Made by a program: the position numbers and the translations under genes. A DNA stretch of 64,000 nucleotides from Anaerocolumna sp047777345 (GTDB lineage: Bacteria > Bacillota > Clostridia > Lachnospirales > Lachnospiraceae): contig JBKEEJ010000010.1 of assembly GCA_047777345.1 (NCBI GenBank), forward strand, positions 49,958-113,957. Direction: 5' to 3'. Positions 8,915 to 17,107 of this stretch are shown piece after piece. A model generated the notes under the pieces. The model was given only the letters and a program-made list of their open reading frames with translations. It made no database searches and was not told the origin of the DNA. Positions within the stretch are counted from its first letter, which is position 1. Each line of letters begins with the position of its first letter.

Positions 8915-9976
8915 ATGAAAAAAGGAAAAAGCAAAAAAACTGGATTATATATTATTATTGGAATTTTACTTGTTTTACTCTATACATGCGGAAACAACCA
9001 ATCCACAAATCCTGATACAACCACGCCACAAAACCAGACAACAGAGAACACAACCAAACCTGGTGCCACAGCCGACCTTACCGACATACCTGTCCCAACA
9101 GATACAGTAACCCCAACTGTTTCGGCTGCTCCAACACTTAAGGCAGAAGGAAATCCATCTGTCTACAAATATAAGAAAAAGTCTTATACGGTCATTGAAG
9201 TTGACGGCGGGGATTTATCCGGCCAAAGGCAACCTAATGTGGCAGTTGATATCGGATATGGAGACAGAGTATACTGGGCTTTGACAAATCAATACGGACA
9301 ACTGGTATATGTTATTGCGGATAAAATTATTTTGCAGAATCCGGAGAAGGAACCGGTATTGTCAAATGGCAGGTACTATAATGATGAGGCAAAAGTTCCG
9401 GGAACCGAATTGGAAGATTATGACGAGGGGCATATTATAGCAGATTCCCTGGGCGGTGTGTCCAATGCTTATAATATTACTCCACAAAACAGTGTTCTTA
9501 ATCGGTACGGTGATCAGGCCTATATGGAAAAAATAATCCGGGATGCCGGAGGTTGCAGTAATTTTGTTGCCACAATTACTTATCCCAACACGTCCACTCA
9601 GATACCTTCCAGATACAAGTATGAATACGAAATTAACGGAAACAAGATTGTGGATGAATTTGATAATATTGACCCTGACGAAGCCAATCGCAACCTTACG
9701 GACACAAACAATGCCACAGCGAAAAAAGAAGAATCAAACAAAAGTGATTCCGGTAAAAATGAAGTAAAAAGCAGTTCTGACACAAATAAATCTAACGCTT
9801 CCAATAATAAAAGCTTTAACGAAAAAGCAGAACTTGCAAAAATAGATACCAACGGCAACGGCAAAGTCAGCATAGCCGAAGCCAAAGCCGCAGGATATTC
9901 TATGCCGATTTATTCCGATCATTGGCTTTATAAATATATGGATGACAGAGACGGCGACGGAATGGTCGGGGAATAA
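8915..9976 (+). CDS. Membrane-anchored or secreted DNA/RNA non-specific endonuclease with Excalibur-like calcium tail
   Basis: 353 residues. Seen in order: basic N-terminus and hydrophobic segment (KKTGLYIIIGILLVLLYTC), where the Cys could be a lipid site though LYTC is a poor lipobox; a Thr/Pro/Asn-rich linker to about residue 75; a nuclease domain at about 85-240 with the DNA/RNA endonuclease motif DEGHIIADSLGG (catalytic His about 173) and metal-site motif NITPQNSVLNR; a charged low-complexity linker; and a C-terminal Excalibur-like domain with calcium loop DTNGNGKVS and ending DRDGDGMVGE. The two Cys of canonical Excalibur are missing. AAAGGAGG precedes the ATG at 8915. Likely role: extracellular nucleic-acid degradation. 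Monocistronic. Confidence 0.82.
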   Translation: MKKGKSKKTGLYIIIGILLVLLYTCGNNQSTNPDTTTPQNQTTENTTKPGATADLTDIPVPTDTVTPTVSAAPTLKAEGNPSVYKYKKKSYTVIEVDGGDLSGQRQPNVAVDIGYGDRVYWALTNQYGQLVYVIADKIILQNPEKEPVLSNGRYYNDEAKVPGTELEDYDEGHIIADSLGGVSNAYNITPQNSVLNRYGDQAYMEKIIRDAGGCSNFVATITYPNTSTQIPSRYKYEYEINGNKIVDEFDNIDPDEANRNLTDTNNATAKKEESNKSDSGKNEVKSSSDTNKSNASNNKSFNEKAELAKIDTNGNGKVSIAEAKAAGYSMPIYSDHWLYKYMDDRDGDGMVGE

Positions 9977-9984
9977 AAGAGGAA

Positions 9985-10062
9985 AAACAATGCCACTGTG
10001 AAGTGTTTGCATCCTGCCTGACAGGGAATATCACCTCAAAGTGGCATTTGTATTATTTTTTT
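9985..10062. terminator. Bidirectional terminator between convergent genes
   Basis: Arms AATGCCACT (9989-9997) and AGTGGCATT (10040-10048) pair exactly. A T-rich tract follows on the plus strand (TATTATTTTTTTA), and the minus-strand read-out after the stem is TGTTTTT. Confidence 0.75.
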
Positions 10063-10606
10063 ACCTTTTCCAGCTGTAATATTTTTTTAGGCCATAAATC
10101 ATTACCAAATACCATATCCGCATGGCCACAGCCAATATGGAACATAATGTCATAATGAAAGATGAATACAGAGTTAAGGAAATAAAAAGAGCAGCAAGTA
10201 TAATAATATAAATAGTAACAAACTTATTTATACGCCTGATTAAATCATTGGAATATTGTTTATTGCCCCGGTCATTTAAATAACCGGCAGATCCTTGGAT
10301 AATATAATATTCTGTGAACAACTCGACTGCACCGATAAAAGTAGCTCCTGATGCCAGGAAGAAGTTCGATGTTTGTAATCCCTCAATATCCCATATAAAA
10401 TTGATGATTGAATAAATTACTCCCATAACTGCAAATACCGATGCCTTATTATATTCTTTTACCGCCTGACTGGCATTTAATTTGGATATGCCACCGGCAA
10501 TCATTGCCCAGCCTATAAATTGGGGAAGAATTTGAAAATTACCAATATTAATATGAACGGTCATTAAAAATATTCCCCAGAATATTAATTGATATCCTGT
10601 TTCCAT
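10061..10606 (-). CDS. Integral membrane protein of unknown function
   Basis: 181 residues with about five hydrophobic helices and short charged loops (SAGYLNDRGNKQYSNDLIRRIN). No family was recognised. ATG at 10606 has an AAGGGGGATATA ribosome site. It lies 75 bp downstream of the DUF3021-like gene in the same direction and may be the last gene of the LytTR/ABC operon, or an independent gene. Confidence 0.6.
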   Translation of the reverse strand: METGYQLIFWGIFLMTVHINIGNFQILPQFIGWAMIAGGISKLNASQAVKEYNKASVFAVMGVIYSIINFIWDIEGLQTSNFFLASGATFIGAVELFTEYYIIQGSAGYLNDRGNKQYSNDLIRRINKFVTIYIIILAALFISLTLYSSFIMTLCSILAVAMRIWYLVMIYGLKKYYSWKR

Positions 10607-10681
10607 TATATCCCCCTTATCTTTTCCAATCTGCTCCCTTTTCCTTAAATTAATGAATATCTGTCAAATATCTTTCCTGAT

Positions 10682-11104
10682 TTATTCATCATTCATATGA
10701 TATTCTTTTAATCTTTTGTTTACTTCATCGGCAATTTTTTTATCCTTCTTTATAATGGATAAAGTAATAAGAATATAGCATATGGTAAAAAGCAGGTATA
10801 ACAGCAATAAGTTCTTAGGTCTCCTTATCCAATCAAAAATAATGGAACCAGACATAACTACCAAAGCATTATACAAATAATGGATTACATACCTGGCCAT
10901 AACCTGTTTTTTGCTCAATGTCTTATTGGACATAAAAATAAAAATTCCTATGGAACAAACGGCAGACATAAGAATAATCTGCCATAAAAATAGAAAGGAT
11001 AAGCTGGCGTTCCGGTTAAATATGGTCATAAAAACAGCGGCACAAATGATAATACCGGTGGTTATATATACAAAAACATTTAACGCATTTCGAATTAATG
11101 ACAT
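10682..11104 (-). CDS. DUF3021-like four-helix membrane protein
   Basis: 140 residues with four predicted membrane helices at about 8-28, 38-57, 73-92 and 98-117, then a charged tail (IKKDKKIADEVNKRLKEYHMNDE, a cytoplasmic end). Size, helix layout and position directly behind a LytTR regulator (13-bp gap) fit the DUF3021 family. That family in Firmicutes is typically encoded beside LytTR DNA-binding proteins and may sense or modulate them. AGGAG precedes the ATG. Confidence 0.7.
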   Translation of the reverse strand: MSLIRNALNVFVYITTGIIICAAVFMTIFNRNASLSFLFLWQIILMSAVCSIGIFIFMSNKTLSKKQVMARYVIHYLYNALVVMSGSIIFDWIRRPKNLLLLYLLFTICYILITLSIIKKDKKIADEVNKRLKEYHMNDE

Positions 11105-11117
11105 ATCTTAAGCTCCT

Positions 11118-11555
11118 TTACAAACCTAACCTTTTTTTCAGTTCCGGTACATACTGTCTTGATATGACTACCTTTTCTCCATTCAGAAGCAAGGCTTCAA
11201 ATCTACCGGAAAAAACAGGACTTACACTTTTTATCTTGGCCATGTTTAATATAACTGATTTTGATGCTCTGAAAAAGGAAGTATTGTTGTACTGTTCCTC
11301 AATTTCATAAAGTTTCAGTTTAGATTCATAGACATCTTGCTTACAGTAAATAAACACTTTGTTGTCCACGCTTTCAAAGTAATAGATATTATTTAAATCA
11401 ATCATGGTAATGGTTCCATCCTTCATACCAATGAGCTTTTTCTTTTCCGTTTTTAACTCCGATATTAATTTCAGGGCAGTATCGCTAAGATTTCTGCACC
11501 GAATAATAACCACTTCTTCTTCGTCCGGATTAATATCTTCAATTATAATTTTCAT
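11118..11555 (-). CDS. LytTR-domain transcriptional regulator
   Basis: 145 residues. Residues 1-45 lack a receiver domain. Residues about 45-145 form the LytTR DNA-binding beta fold, with the motifs IYYFESVDNKVFIYC, FFRASKSVILNMAKI and VVISRQYVPELKKRL. This stand-alone LytTR + DUF3021 pairing is a known autoregulatory module. Together with the upstream ABC exporter it probably regulates the operon in response to a membrane signal. ATG follows TAGGAG. Confidence 0.9.
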   Translation of the reverse strand: MKIIIEDINPDEEEVVIIRCRNLSDTALKLISELKTEKKKLIGMKDGTITMIDLNNIYYFESVDNKVFIYCKQDVYESKLKLYEIEEQYNNTSFFRASKSVILNMAKIKSVSPVFSGRFEALLLNGEKVVISRQYVPELKKRLGL

Positions 11556-11567
11556 ATTGGTTAACTC

Positions 11568-12479
11568 CTATCTGATAACGGTAATTCTTTTTCTTTGTAT
11601 GAAGGATGATATTATAATTAAAATTATACCACTTATTAACATAAATGCCACTTTAAGACAGGTGTCTACCATATGGTTTCCTACGTTTACAGTAATCCCC
11701 ATATAATCCATATATTCCTTTTTCAAAAGATCCGGACAGTTATAAAAAGTTTCTTCCAGTATATTCTTTGTCAGTACCTCTCTAAGAAGGGAACTGCCAT
11801 ATAGCAGAGGAAAACATTTTAAAACTGTCTGCAATTTATCCGAAAGAGATCCCATAGGCAAATAAATAGCTGCCAAAAATCCGGACAAAGTTCCAATTAC
11901 GGTACTAAGGCCGGAAAAAGCGCTGACACTATGCACAAAATTAATGATGAAAAACACTAAGCTGGCAGACATAAACACATTTACCAAGATGTAAAGAAAA
12001 GCTTGCAAAACCTGAGACGCCGTAAGAAAGGAGCCACCTTTTAAAAAGACATAGATTTCGCCTGCTATTAACGTAAATAAACACACGATAATCCCCATAA
12101 TTAAGGCGGCTAAAACGTATCCCATTACAAAAATTCCCCTGTTTACAGGAGCCACATAAAAACTGGATAATCTCCTGTCATCTTCATCCTTTACCATAAA
12201 TCCTACCATGGTTAAGGTAATACTCATGGCATTGACAGCGATAATCCCCGCTAAAGTCCAAAGAAGAATCAGTTGTTCAGCATTGGCCTTATCAGCTGCC
12301 GCATCCCTTACCCCTCCATATTCGCTTAAGAGTTTCACCACATACCCGGTGTTGACGTTACCCAGAAAAACAGCCATGAGCAGAATAATTATTATAGTTG
12401 ACAGAAATGAAAAAAACACACAGGATTTATCCCGAACATACAGTAACATATTTCTCTTTACCAACCGCAATAAAGTCAT
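11568..12479 (-). CDS. ABC-2 type exporter permease
   Basis: 303 residues with six hydrophobic segments and a large extracytoplasmic loop after helix 1 (about residues 38-70, with charged KLLSEYGG...ADKANAEQ), typical of ABC-2 transporters. The start ATG at 12479 fits GAGAGG eight bases upstream better than the TTG two codons earlier. It is followed 12 bp later by the LytTR gene and preceded by the ATPase gene 98 bp upstream. Substrate unknown; peptide or drug export is common for this arrangement. Confidence 0.85.
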   Translation of the reverse strand: MTLLRLVKRNMLLYVRDKSCVFFSFLSTIIIILLMAVFLGNVNTGYVVKLLSEYGGVRDAAADKANAEQLILLWTLAGIIAVNAMSITLTMVGFMVKDEDDRRLSSFYVAPVNRGIFVMGYVLAALIMGIIVCLFTLIAGEIYVFLKGGSFLTASQVLQAFLYILVNVFMSASLVFFIINFVHSVSAFSGLSTVIGTLSGFLAAIYLPMGSLSDKLQTVLKCFPLLYGSSLLREVLTKNILEETFYNCPDLLKKEYMDYMGITVNVGNHMVDTCLKVAFMLISGIILIIISSFIQRKRITVIR

Positions 12480-12577
12480 AACCAAACCCTCTCTCTATCA
12501 TATTTTCTTTTCAGTTCCTTTGTTTTTATCCACATTTTTACCTATCAAATGCTTTCTCTGTCCACCAAAAAATTAAA

Positions 12578-13486
12578 CTATAAACTTTTGCCGGTAACAT
12601 TTAAAAATACATCGTCCATCGTTCCCTGAAGAATTTCACATCCTTTTACGTACTCCCTTATCCTGTTTAAAATATCCAGGCCATGAAGGGTATCCTTTAG
12701 ATTTACAGATACGTAGTTGCTTTTTACCTCAAAATCATATCCTTCTTCTTTAAGAAACCGAAGAACCGCTTCTTTGTCACCGGGAAATATTTTTAGCAGG
12801 TCGTTGGCATATTTTTGCTTTAGCGAAGGAGGGGTGCCCTGGGCAACCAGTTTGCCGGCCTCCATAATGGCAATATACTGTGCCCTGGCAGCTTCTTCCA
12901 TATAGTGAGTAGTCAAAAATATGGTCATCTCTTTTTCTTTTCTAAGGGTCTCCAGACTATCCCATACATTTTGCCTGGTTTGAGGATCCAGGCCTGTGGT
13001 AGGTTCGTCCAGAAATAATATTTCCGGCGTATTCATTAGGGCCCTGGCAATCTCACAGCGTCTTTTCTGTCCTCCGGACAGTTCCTTAAATTTCCTGTTT
13101 AACAAGTCACCAATTTCCAATAAGTCGCAGACATGGTCCAGATTCCTTTTTATAATCTTACTGTCCTTATAATAAAGAGAAGCCCTTAGAATCAGATTTT
13201 CTTTTATAGTAAGCATATCATCCAGGTAATTTTCCTGAAAAACCACACCAATTTCCCTTCTGATTTTTTCATTGTCCTTACCCAACTTATAACCACAAAC
13301 TTTAACTTTCCCCTCGTCTTCGTTAAGTAGGGTGCACAGAATATTTATTGTGGTAGACTTTCCGGCTCCGTTTACTCCCAAAAAACCATAAAGCTGTCCT
13401 TTTTCCACATGAAAACTGATGTCATCCACTGCCTTTATATCTTTAAAGTATTTTTTTAAGTTATTTACTTCAATTATGGGTTCCAT
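12578..13486 (-). CDS. ABC exporter ATP-binding protein (DrrA/CcmA-type)
   Basis: 302-residue ATPase for the adjacent permease. Seen: Walker A GVNGAGKST, Q-loop VVFQENYLDDML, signature LSGGQKRR, Walker B ILFLDEPTTGLDP, H-loop LTTHYMEEA, and a C-terminal domain of about 80 residues as in daunorubicin-resistance ATPases. GAGGAG precedes the ATG. First gene of the ATPase-permease-LytTR-DUF3021 set, so its upstream region should carry the promoter and any LytTR target repeat. Confidence 0.9.
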   Translation of the reverse strand: MEPIIEVNNLKKYFKDIKAVDDISFHVEKGQLYGFLGVNGAGKSTTINILCTLLNEDEGKVKVCGYKLGKDNEKIRREIGVVFQENYLDDMLTIKENLILRASLYYKDSKIIKRNLDHVCDLLEIGDLLNRKFKELSGGQKRRCEIARALMNTPEILFLDEPTTGLDPQTRQNVWDSLETLRKEKEMTIFLTTHYMEEAARAQYIAIMEAGKLVAQGTPPSLKQKYANDLLKIFPGDKEAVLRFLKEEGYDFEVKSNYVSVNLKDTLHGLDILNRIREYVKGCEILQGTMDDVFLNVTGKSL

Positions 13487-14087
13487 TTATAACTCCTCTC
13501 CTATCCAAATCAATATATGTTTTGTTTACTTCCGTATCTTTAAAATTCCAATAACAACCAAATTCTTGCTTTAGAGTAGTTTATATAATTTATTTTGCTT
13601 CTTCAATGGCATTTTAAGTAAAATGCAAATTAAGTAACGTATCCGGTTGATTCCAAAAGGTAAGTGGTATTTATAAAAGCTTTTGCTGACCCTTTGTCCG
13701 GTAAGTGACAGTTTCCTTTACAGTTTCCTTTTAAGGGTCATGTGCATCCCCTAAAGAGCTTTTTTTCATAGGAAATTTGGAGGAATTTCTTACGCAATAA
13801 GAAAAAGGCCTGATTTTACCAGGTCCTTGGGTCTGCCCGTTCTGCCGCAAGCAGAAATTTTCTCCTCCCCGCGGGTCCACATCCTGCTTGGAAGCTTTTC
13901 CTTTTAAAGAAATTCTTATAAAAAAAGCCGGAACCTGATAAATCAGATTCCGGACCTTGTAATCCAATAACCTATTTACTACCTCTTTTTTAAAATCAAT
14001 TAAACGCAAAATATAGAAAAATTTTCCATATAATAAAAAATAGGACACCATCTTATACTATGTTGTCCTATCGGCTGCCTGTTTATA
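13487..14087. other. 601-bp intergenic region, mostly non-coding
   Basis: Holds the upstream region of the ABC/LytTR operon on the left and the terminator of the lacI gene on the right. Between 13735 and 13910 there is a GC-richer patch with partial inverted pieces (GGCCTGATTTTACCAGG at about 13807-13823; CCCGCGGG at about 13868-13875) but no gene or known RNA was recognised. An open frame on the minus strand here spans the terminator and is not credible as protein. Confidence 0.45.
13918..13953 (-). terminator. Intrinsic terminator of the LacI-regulated sugar operon
   Basis: Minus-strand stem CCGGAATCTGAT / ATCAGGTTCCGG (12 bp with one wobble) followed by GC and a run of T residues, 134 bp past the lacI stop codon. 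Confidence 0.9.
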
Positions 14088-15125
14088 TTACAATATACTT
14101 CTTGTTGATTGGCCTACTACCAGTTCAGCCGGGAAGTACTTTTTTACCTGGGGCAATTTGGTGTCCTCGATTCTGTCAAACAAAATTCGTATGCTTTCCT
14201 CCGCCATTTCTTCTACTGGCTGACGTATGGTTGTAATGGAGGGAATATAGTAGAATGCAATATCCAAGCCGTCATATCCTGCCACAGAATAATCATCGGG
14301 AATTTTCTTACCAGCATCGGAAATGGCTTTACAAGCCCCGACAGCAATGCTGTCCGCAATGGCAAATACAGCGGTAAAATCAGTACCAGAGTTTAAAAGT
14401 TCGTTGGTAACTTCATATCCATACTTCATAGAATAAATATCCATGGATTTATCGTTACCACACCGAATTAATTTATCATCACAAGGGATACCATTATCTT
14501 CCAATGCTTTCAGATAACCCTGTAACCTTAATTTGCCAATGCTTTCATCTTCCGGTGGTGCCGCAATAATGGCAATTCTTTTATGTCCAAGTTTACACAG
14601 ATAATCCACCATATGATAACTTTCCTTAAAGTCATCCACCGTAACACAGGAATAATAATCTTTGTTAATTTTTTCCGAAACACCGCCTGTACATAAAACA
14701 AAAGGTACTTTTAACTGAGTTAATTTTTCTTCCGAATGAGAAAAAAATCCTCCCAAAAATACAAGGCCTTTTAAACGTTTTTCCTTTTCCAGTAAAAGGG
14801 CAACTTCTATTTCATCTTCGTGTTCTTCCACACGATGTAATAAAAAAGAATATTTTCTGCGCTGGGTTTCCTTTTCAAACACTTTTAACATATTGTTGAA
14901 GAAAGGGTTGCTGATACCTTTGATTAATACCGCTATGGTGTTTGATTCCGAACGTTTTAAATTCCTGGCACTGTTATTAGGAATATAATTATATTTCTTA
15001 ACTGCCTGCATAATCAGTTCTCTTGTTTCTTCATTAACATCCGGATGATTGTTGATAGCCCTGGACACAGTACTTACACCGACTCCACAAATCCTTGCTA
15101 TATCCCTGATTGTAGTCTCCATCAT
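14088..15125 (-). CDS. LacI/GalR-family transcriptional repressor
   Basis: 345 residues. Seen: N-terminal LacI helix-turn-helix and hinge (TTIRDIARICGVGVSTVSRA, then NNSARNLKRSESN) and a periplasmic-binding-protein-like effector domain from about residue 60 (IAVLIKGISNPFFNNML; KRIAIIAAPPEDES; end IRQPVEEMAEESIRILFDRI). It is the last gene of the CUT1 operon and probably controls it from the operator region near 18643-18676. GTG and two ATG codons lie in tandem at 15128-15120; the ATG at 15125 fits the AAGGAAG site best. Confidence 0.9.
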   Translation of the reverse strand: MMETTIRDIARICGVGVSTVSRAINNHPDVNEETRELIMQAVKKYNYIPNNSARNLKRSESNTIAVLIKGISNPFFNNMLKVFEKETQRRKYSFLLHRVEEHEDEIEVALLLEKEKRLKGLVFLGGFFSHSEEKLTQLKVPFVLCTGGVSEKINKDYYSCVTVDDFKESYHMVDYLCKLGHKRIAIIAAPPEDESIGKLRLQGYLKALEDNGIPCDDKLIRCGNDKSMDIYSMKYGYEVTNELLNSGTDFTAVFAIADSIAVGACKAISDAGKKIPDDYSVAGYDGLDIAFYYIPSITTIRQPVEEMAEESIRILFDRIEDTKLPQVKKYFPAELVVGQSTRSIL

Positions 15126-15198
15126 CACTCTTCCTTTGCAAGTATTTATTAAAACCTATTATAACAATTACTTCCAGATAATACAAGGGATACCACCA

Positions 15199-16047
15199 TT
15201 ACCCTTTTATGGCCCCCGCTACAACACCTGCTATGATAAACTTCTGGCATGTCATATAAAAGATTACAATTGGAATAATGGCCAATACTAACATAGCCAT
15301 CATAGCTCCCATATCAATGGAACCATAGCCACCTTTCAGATATTGTATGGCAATGGGTATAGTCTTATATTCTGTCCCAATAACCAGATATGGTAACAGA
15401 TAGTCATTCCATATCCACATAGTCATAAGAATTCCGACAGTCACAACAATAGGTTTTAATGTGGGCATTACAATACGAAAATATGTCTGCAAAGGATTAC
15501 ACCCGTCTATCATTGCCGCCTCTTCCAACTCCAAAGGAATGGACTTAACAAAACCGCAGAACATAAATACCGATAATCCTGCGCCAAACCCCAGATAAAT
15601 GACTATAATTCCCACCGGGTTGTCCAAATGTAATGAATTGGCCATCTTCGTCATTGTGTACATAACCATTTGGAAAGGAACAATCATAGAAAATGTAAAA
15701 AGATAATATAGGAAATTGGTAAATTTGTTTTTTATTCGCGTAATAAACCAGCCGGTCATAGAAGTAAACAAAAGGATTGTTACAACGGATGATATTGTTA
15801 TAAAAAAGGACCATCCTGTTGCCTGTAAAAATCCGGTTTTCCTTATACCGGTAATGTAATTATCCAGTTTAACAAATGTTTCCTTGGTTAAAAATTTAAA
15901 AGGAGCTTCACTGATATATAATTTTCCCTTAAACGAATTCATAATTACGATAAATATCGGTAATAAAAACAAGACGGATAATATAACCAGTAATATGAAG
16001 AGAATAAGCTCCTTTCCATTACGGATTCCGTTTTTTTCTTCGCTCAT
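15199..16047 (-). CDS. CUT1 sugar ABC transporter permease, MalG-type
   Basis: 282 residues, six membrane helices. EAA loop ELEEAAMIDGCNPLQTYF at about 173-190 and typical ending AGVVAGAIKG. Its ATG overlaps the stop of the upstream permease gene (TAATG). Same family as the permease at 1106-1969 but divergent in sequence. Substrate unknown: no glycosidase is encoded in this operon. Confidence 0.9.
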   Translation of the reverse strand: MSEEKNGIRNGKELILFILLVILSVLFLLPIFIVIMNSFKGKLYISEAPFKFLTKETFVKLDNYITGIRKTGFLQATGWSFFITISSVVTILLFTSMTGWFITRIKNKFTNFLYYLFTFSMIVPFQMVMYTMTKMANSLHLDNPVGIIVIYLGFGAGLSVFMFCGFVKSIPLELEEAAMIDGCNPLQTYFRIVMPTLKPIVVTVGILMTMWIWNDYLLPYLVIGTEYKTIPIAIQYLKGGYGSIDMGAMMAMLVLAIIPIVIFYMTCQKFIIAGVVAGAIKG

Positions 16048-16889
16048 TAAATCTCAAGCTCCTTTCTTCTGGTTAGTTTTAACTGAATAAACGCAACGCA
16101 GGCTACTATTATAAAGAATACTACTGCCTTGGCCTGACCGACTCCTTCGCTTCCTACCGAACCATAGAAAGTATTAAAGATATCCAGAGCTAACATAGCT
16201 GTCTTTTTTGAAGGTGCTCCGGCAGTTAAAGCCAGATTCTGGTCAAAAAGTTTAAAGGAATTGGACATAGTTAAGAAGACACATATGGTAATAGAGGGCA
16301 TAACCAATGGTATGGTAATTTTCCTTAATATCTGGGAAGAATCTGCCCCATCTATTTTGGCAGCTTCCACCAAATCCTTAGGGATATTCTGAATACCGGC
16401 AATGTAAATAACCATCATATATCCAATCATTTGCCAGTTCATCAAAATAACCAGTCCCCAAAATCCATACTCCGGACGGTATGTAAGGGTAACCCCATAT
16501 TTGTATAACACACCGTTAATAATTGTCTGCCAGATATAGCCCAGTACAATACCGCCAATTAAGTTTGGCATAAAGAAAATAGTACGAAATACATTGGTAC
16601 CGGTTATATTTCTTGTTAAAAGCAGGGCAACTAAAAAAGCAAACACATTTATTGTTATTACGGATACAATTACAAACTTAACGGTAAACCAAAGAGCATT
16701 TAAAAATTCCGCATTTGTAAAAACATTGTAATAATTCTTTAATCCTACCCACTTTGCGTCAATTACTGTGGTAAAACTGGTAAAGGATAATCCGATTCCT
16801 AAAATAAAAGGAATTATAAAGGCAATAGTAAAAGCAGCCAATGTGGGTAACAAAAATATCGGATAATACCTTTTATGAATTCTTCGCAT
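16047..16889 (-). CDS. CUT1 sugar ABC transporter permease, MalF/UgpA-type
   Basis: 280 residues, six helices. Family motif WVGLKNYYNVFTN near residue 45 and EAA loop LVEAAKIDGADSSQILRKI. GGGAGAG precedes the ATG. It is separated from the binding-protein gene by a 218-bp gap carrying two strong hairpins. Confidence 0.9.
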   Translation of the reverse strand: MRRIHKRYYPIFLLPTLAAFTIAFIIPFILGIGLSFTSFTTVIDAKWVGLKNYYNVFTNAEFLNALWFTVKFVIVSVITINVFAFLVALLLTRNITGTNVFRTIFFMPNLIGGIVLGYIWQTIINGVLYKYGVTLTYRPEYGFWGLVILMNWQMIGYMMVIYIAGIQNIPKDLVEAAKIDGADSSQILRKITIPLVMPSITICVFLTMSNSFKLFDQNLALTAGAPSKKTAMLALDIFNTFYGSVGSEGVGQAKAVVFFIIVACVAFIQLKLTRRKELEI

Positions 16890-17016
16890 GCTTACTCTCC
16901 CATCATAAATGATATGTCAAAAACTTAATGGCAAGCTTTAAATGGCCATATCTTTTGCCGCTGTCAGCTGTCTTAACCGAAAAGCATTGGGTTAATTGGC
17001 ATCCTGTCTTAGGCTC

Positions 17017-17090
17017 TTCTCATATGGAAATCTTAGATTTCCTATATGAGAAATTTGTACAGCTGCATATTGATGTATGCAGCTGTACAA
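17017..17090 (-). promoter_or_regulatory. Two strong hairpins between binding-protein and permease genes
   Basis: First arms TTCTCATATGGAAATC (17017-17032) and GATTTCCTATATGAGAA (17036-17052) differ by one inserted base. Second arms TTGTACAGCTGCATA (17055-17069) and TATGCAGCTGTACAA (17076-17090) are exact, with a 6-nt loop. Both follow the binding-protein stop codon on the minus strand and lack a long U tract. They probably protect the 5' part of the mRNA or partly terminate transcription. Confidence 0.8.
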
Positions 17091-17107
17091 GTCACAAAGT
17101 CACATTA

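Noticed and set aside
9598..10012. Two minus-strand open frames opposite the nuclease gene
   Set aside because: They mirror the nuclease's low-complexity linker and calcium tail, and have no ribosome sites.
13731..14051. 106-codon minus-strand frame
   Set aside because: It reads through an intrinsic terminator hairpin and T-tract, has no ribosome site and a random-looking composition.
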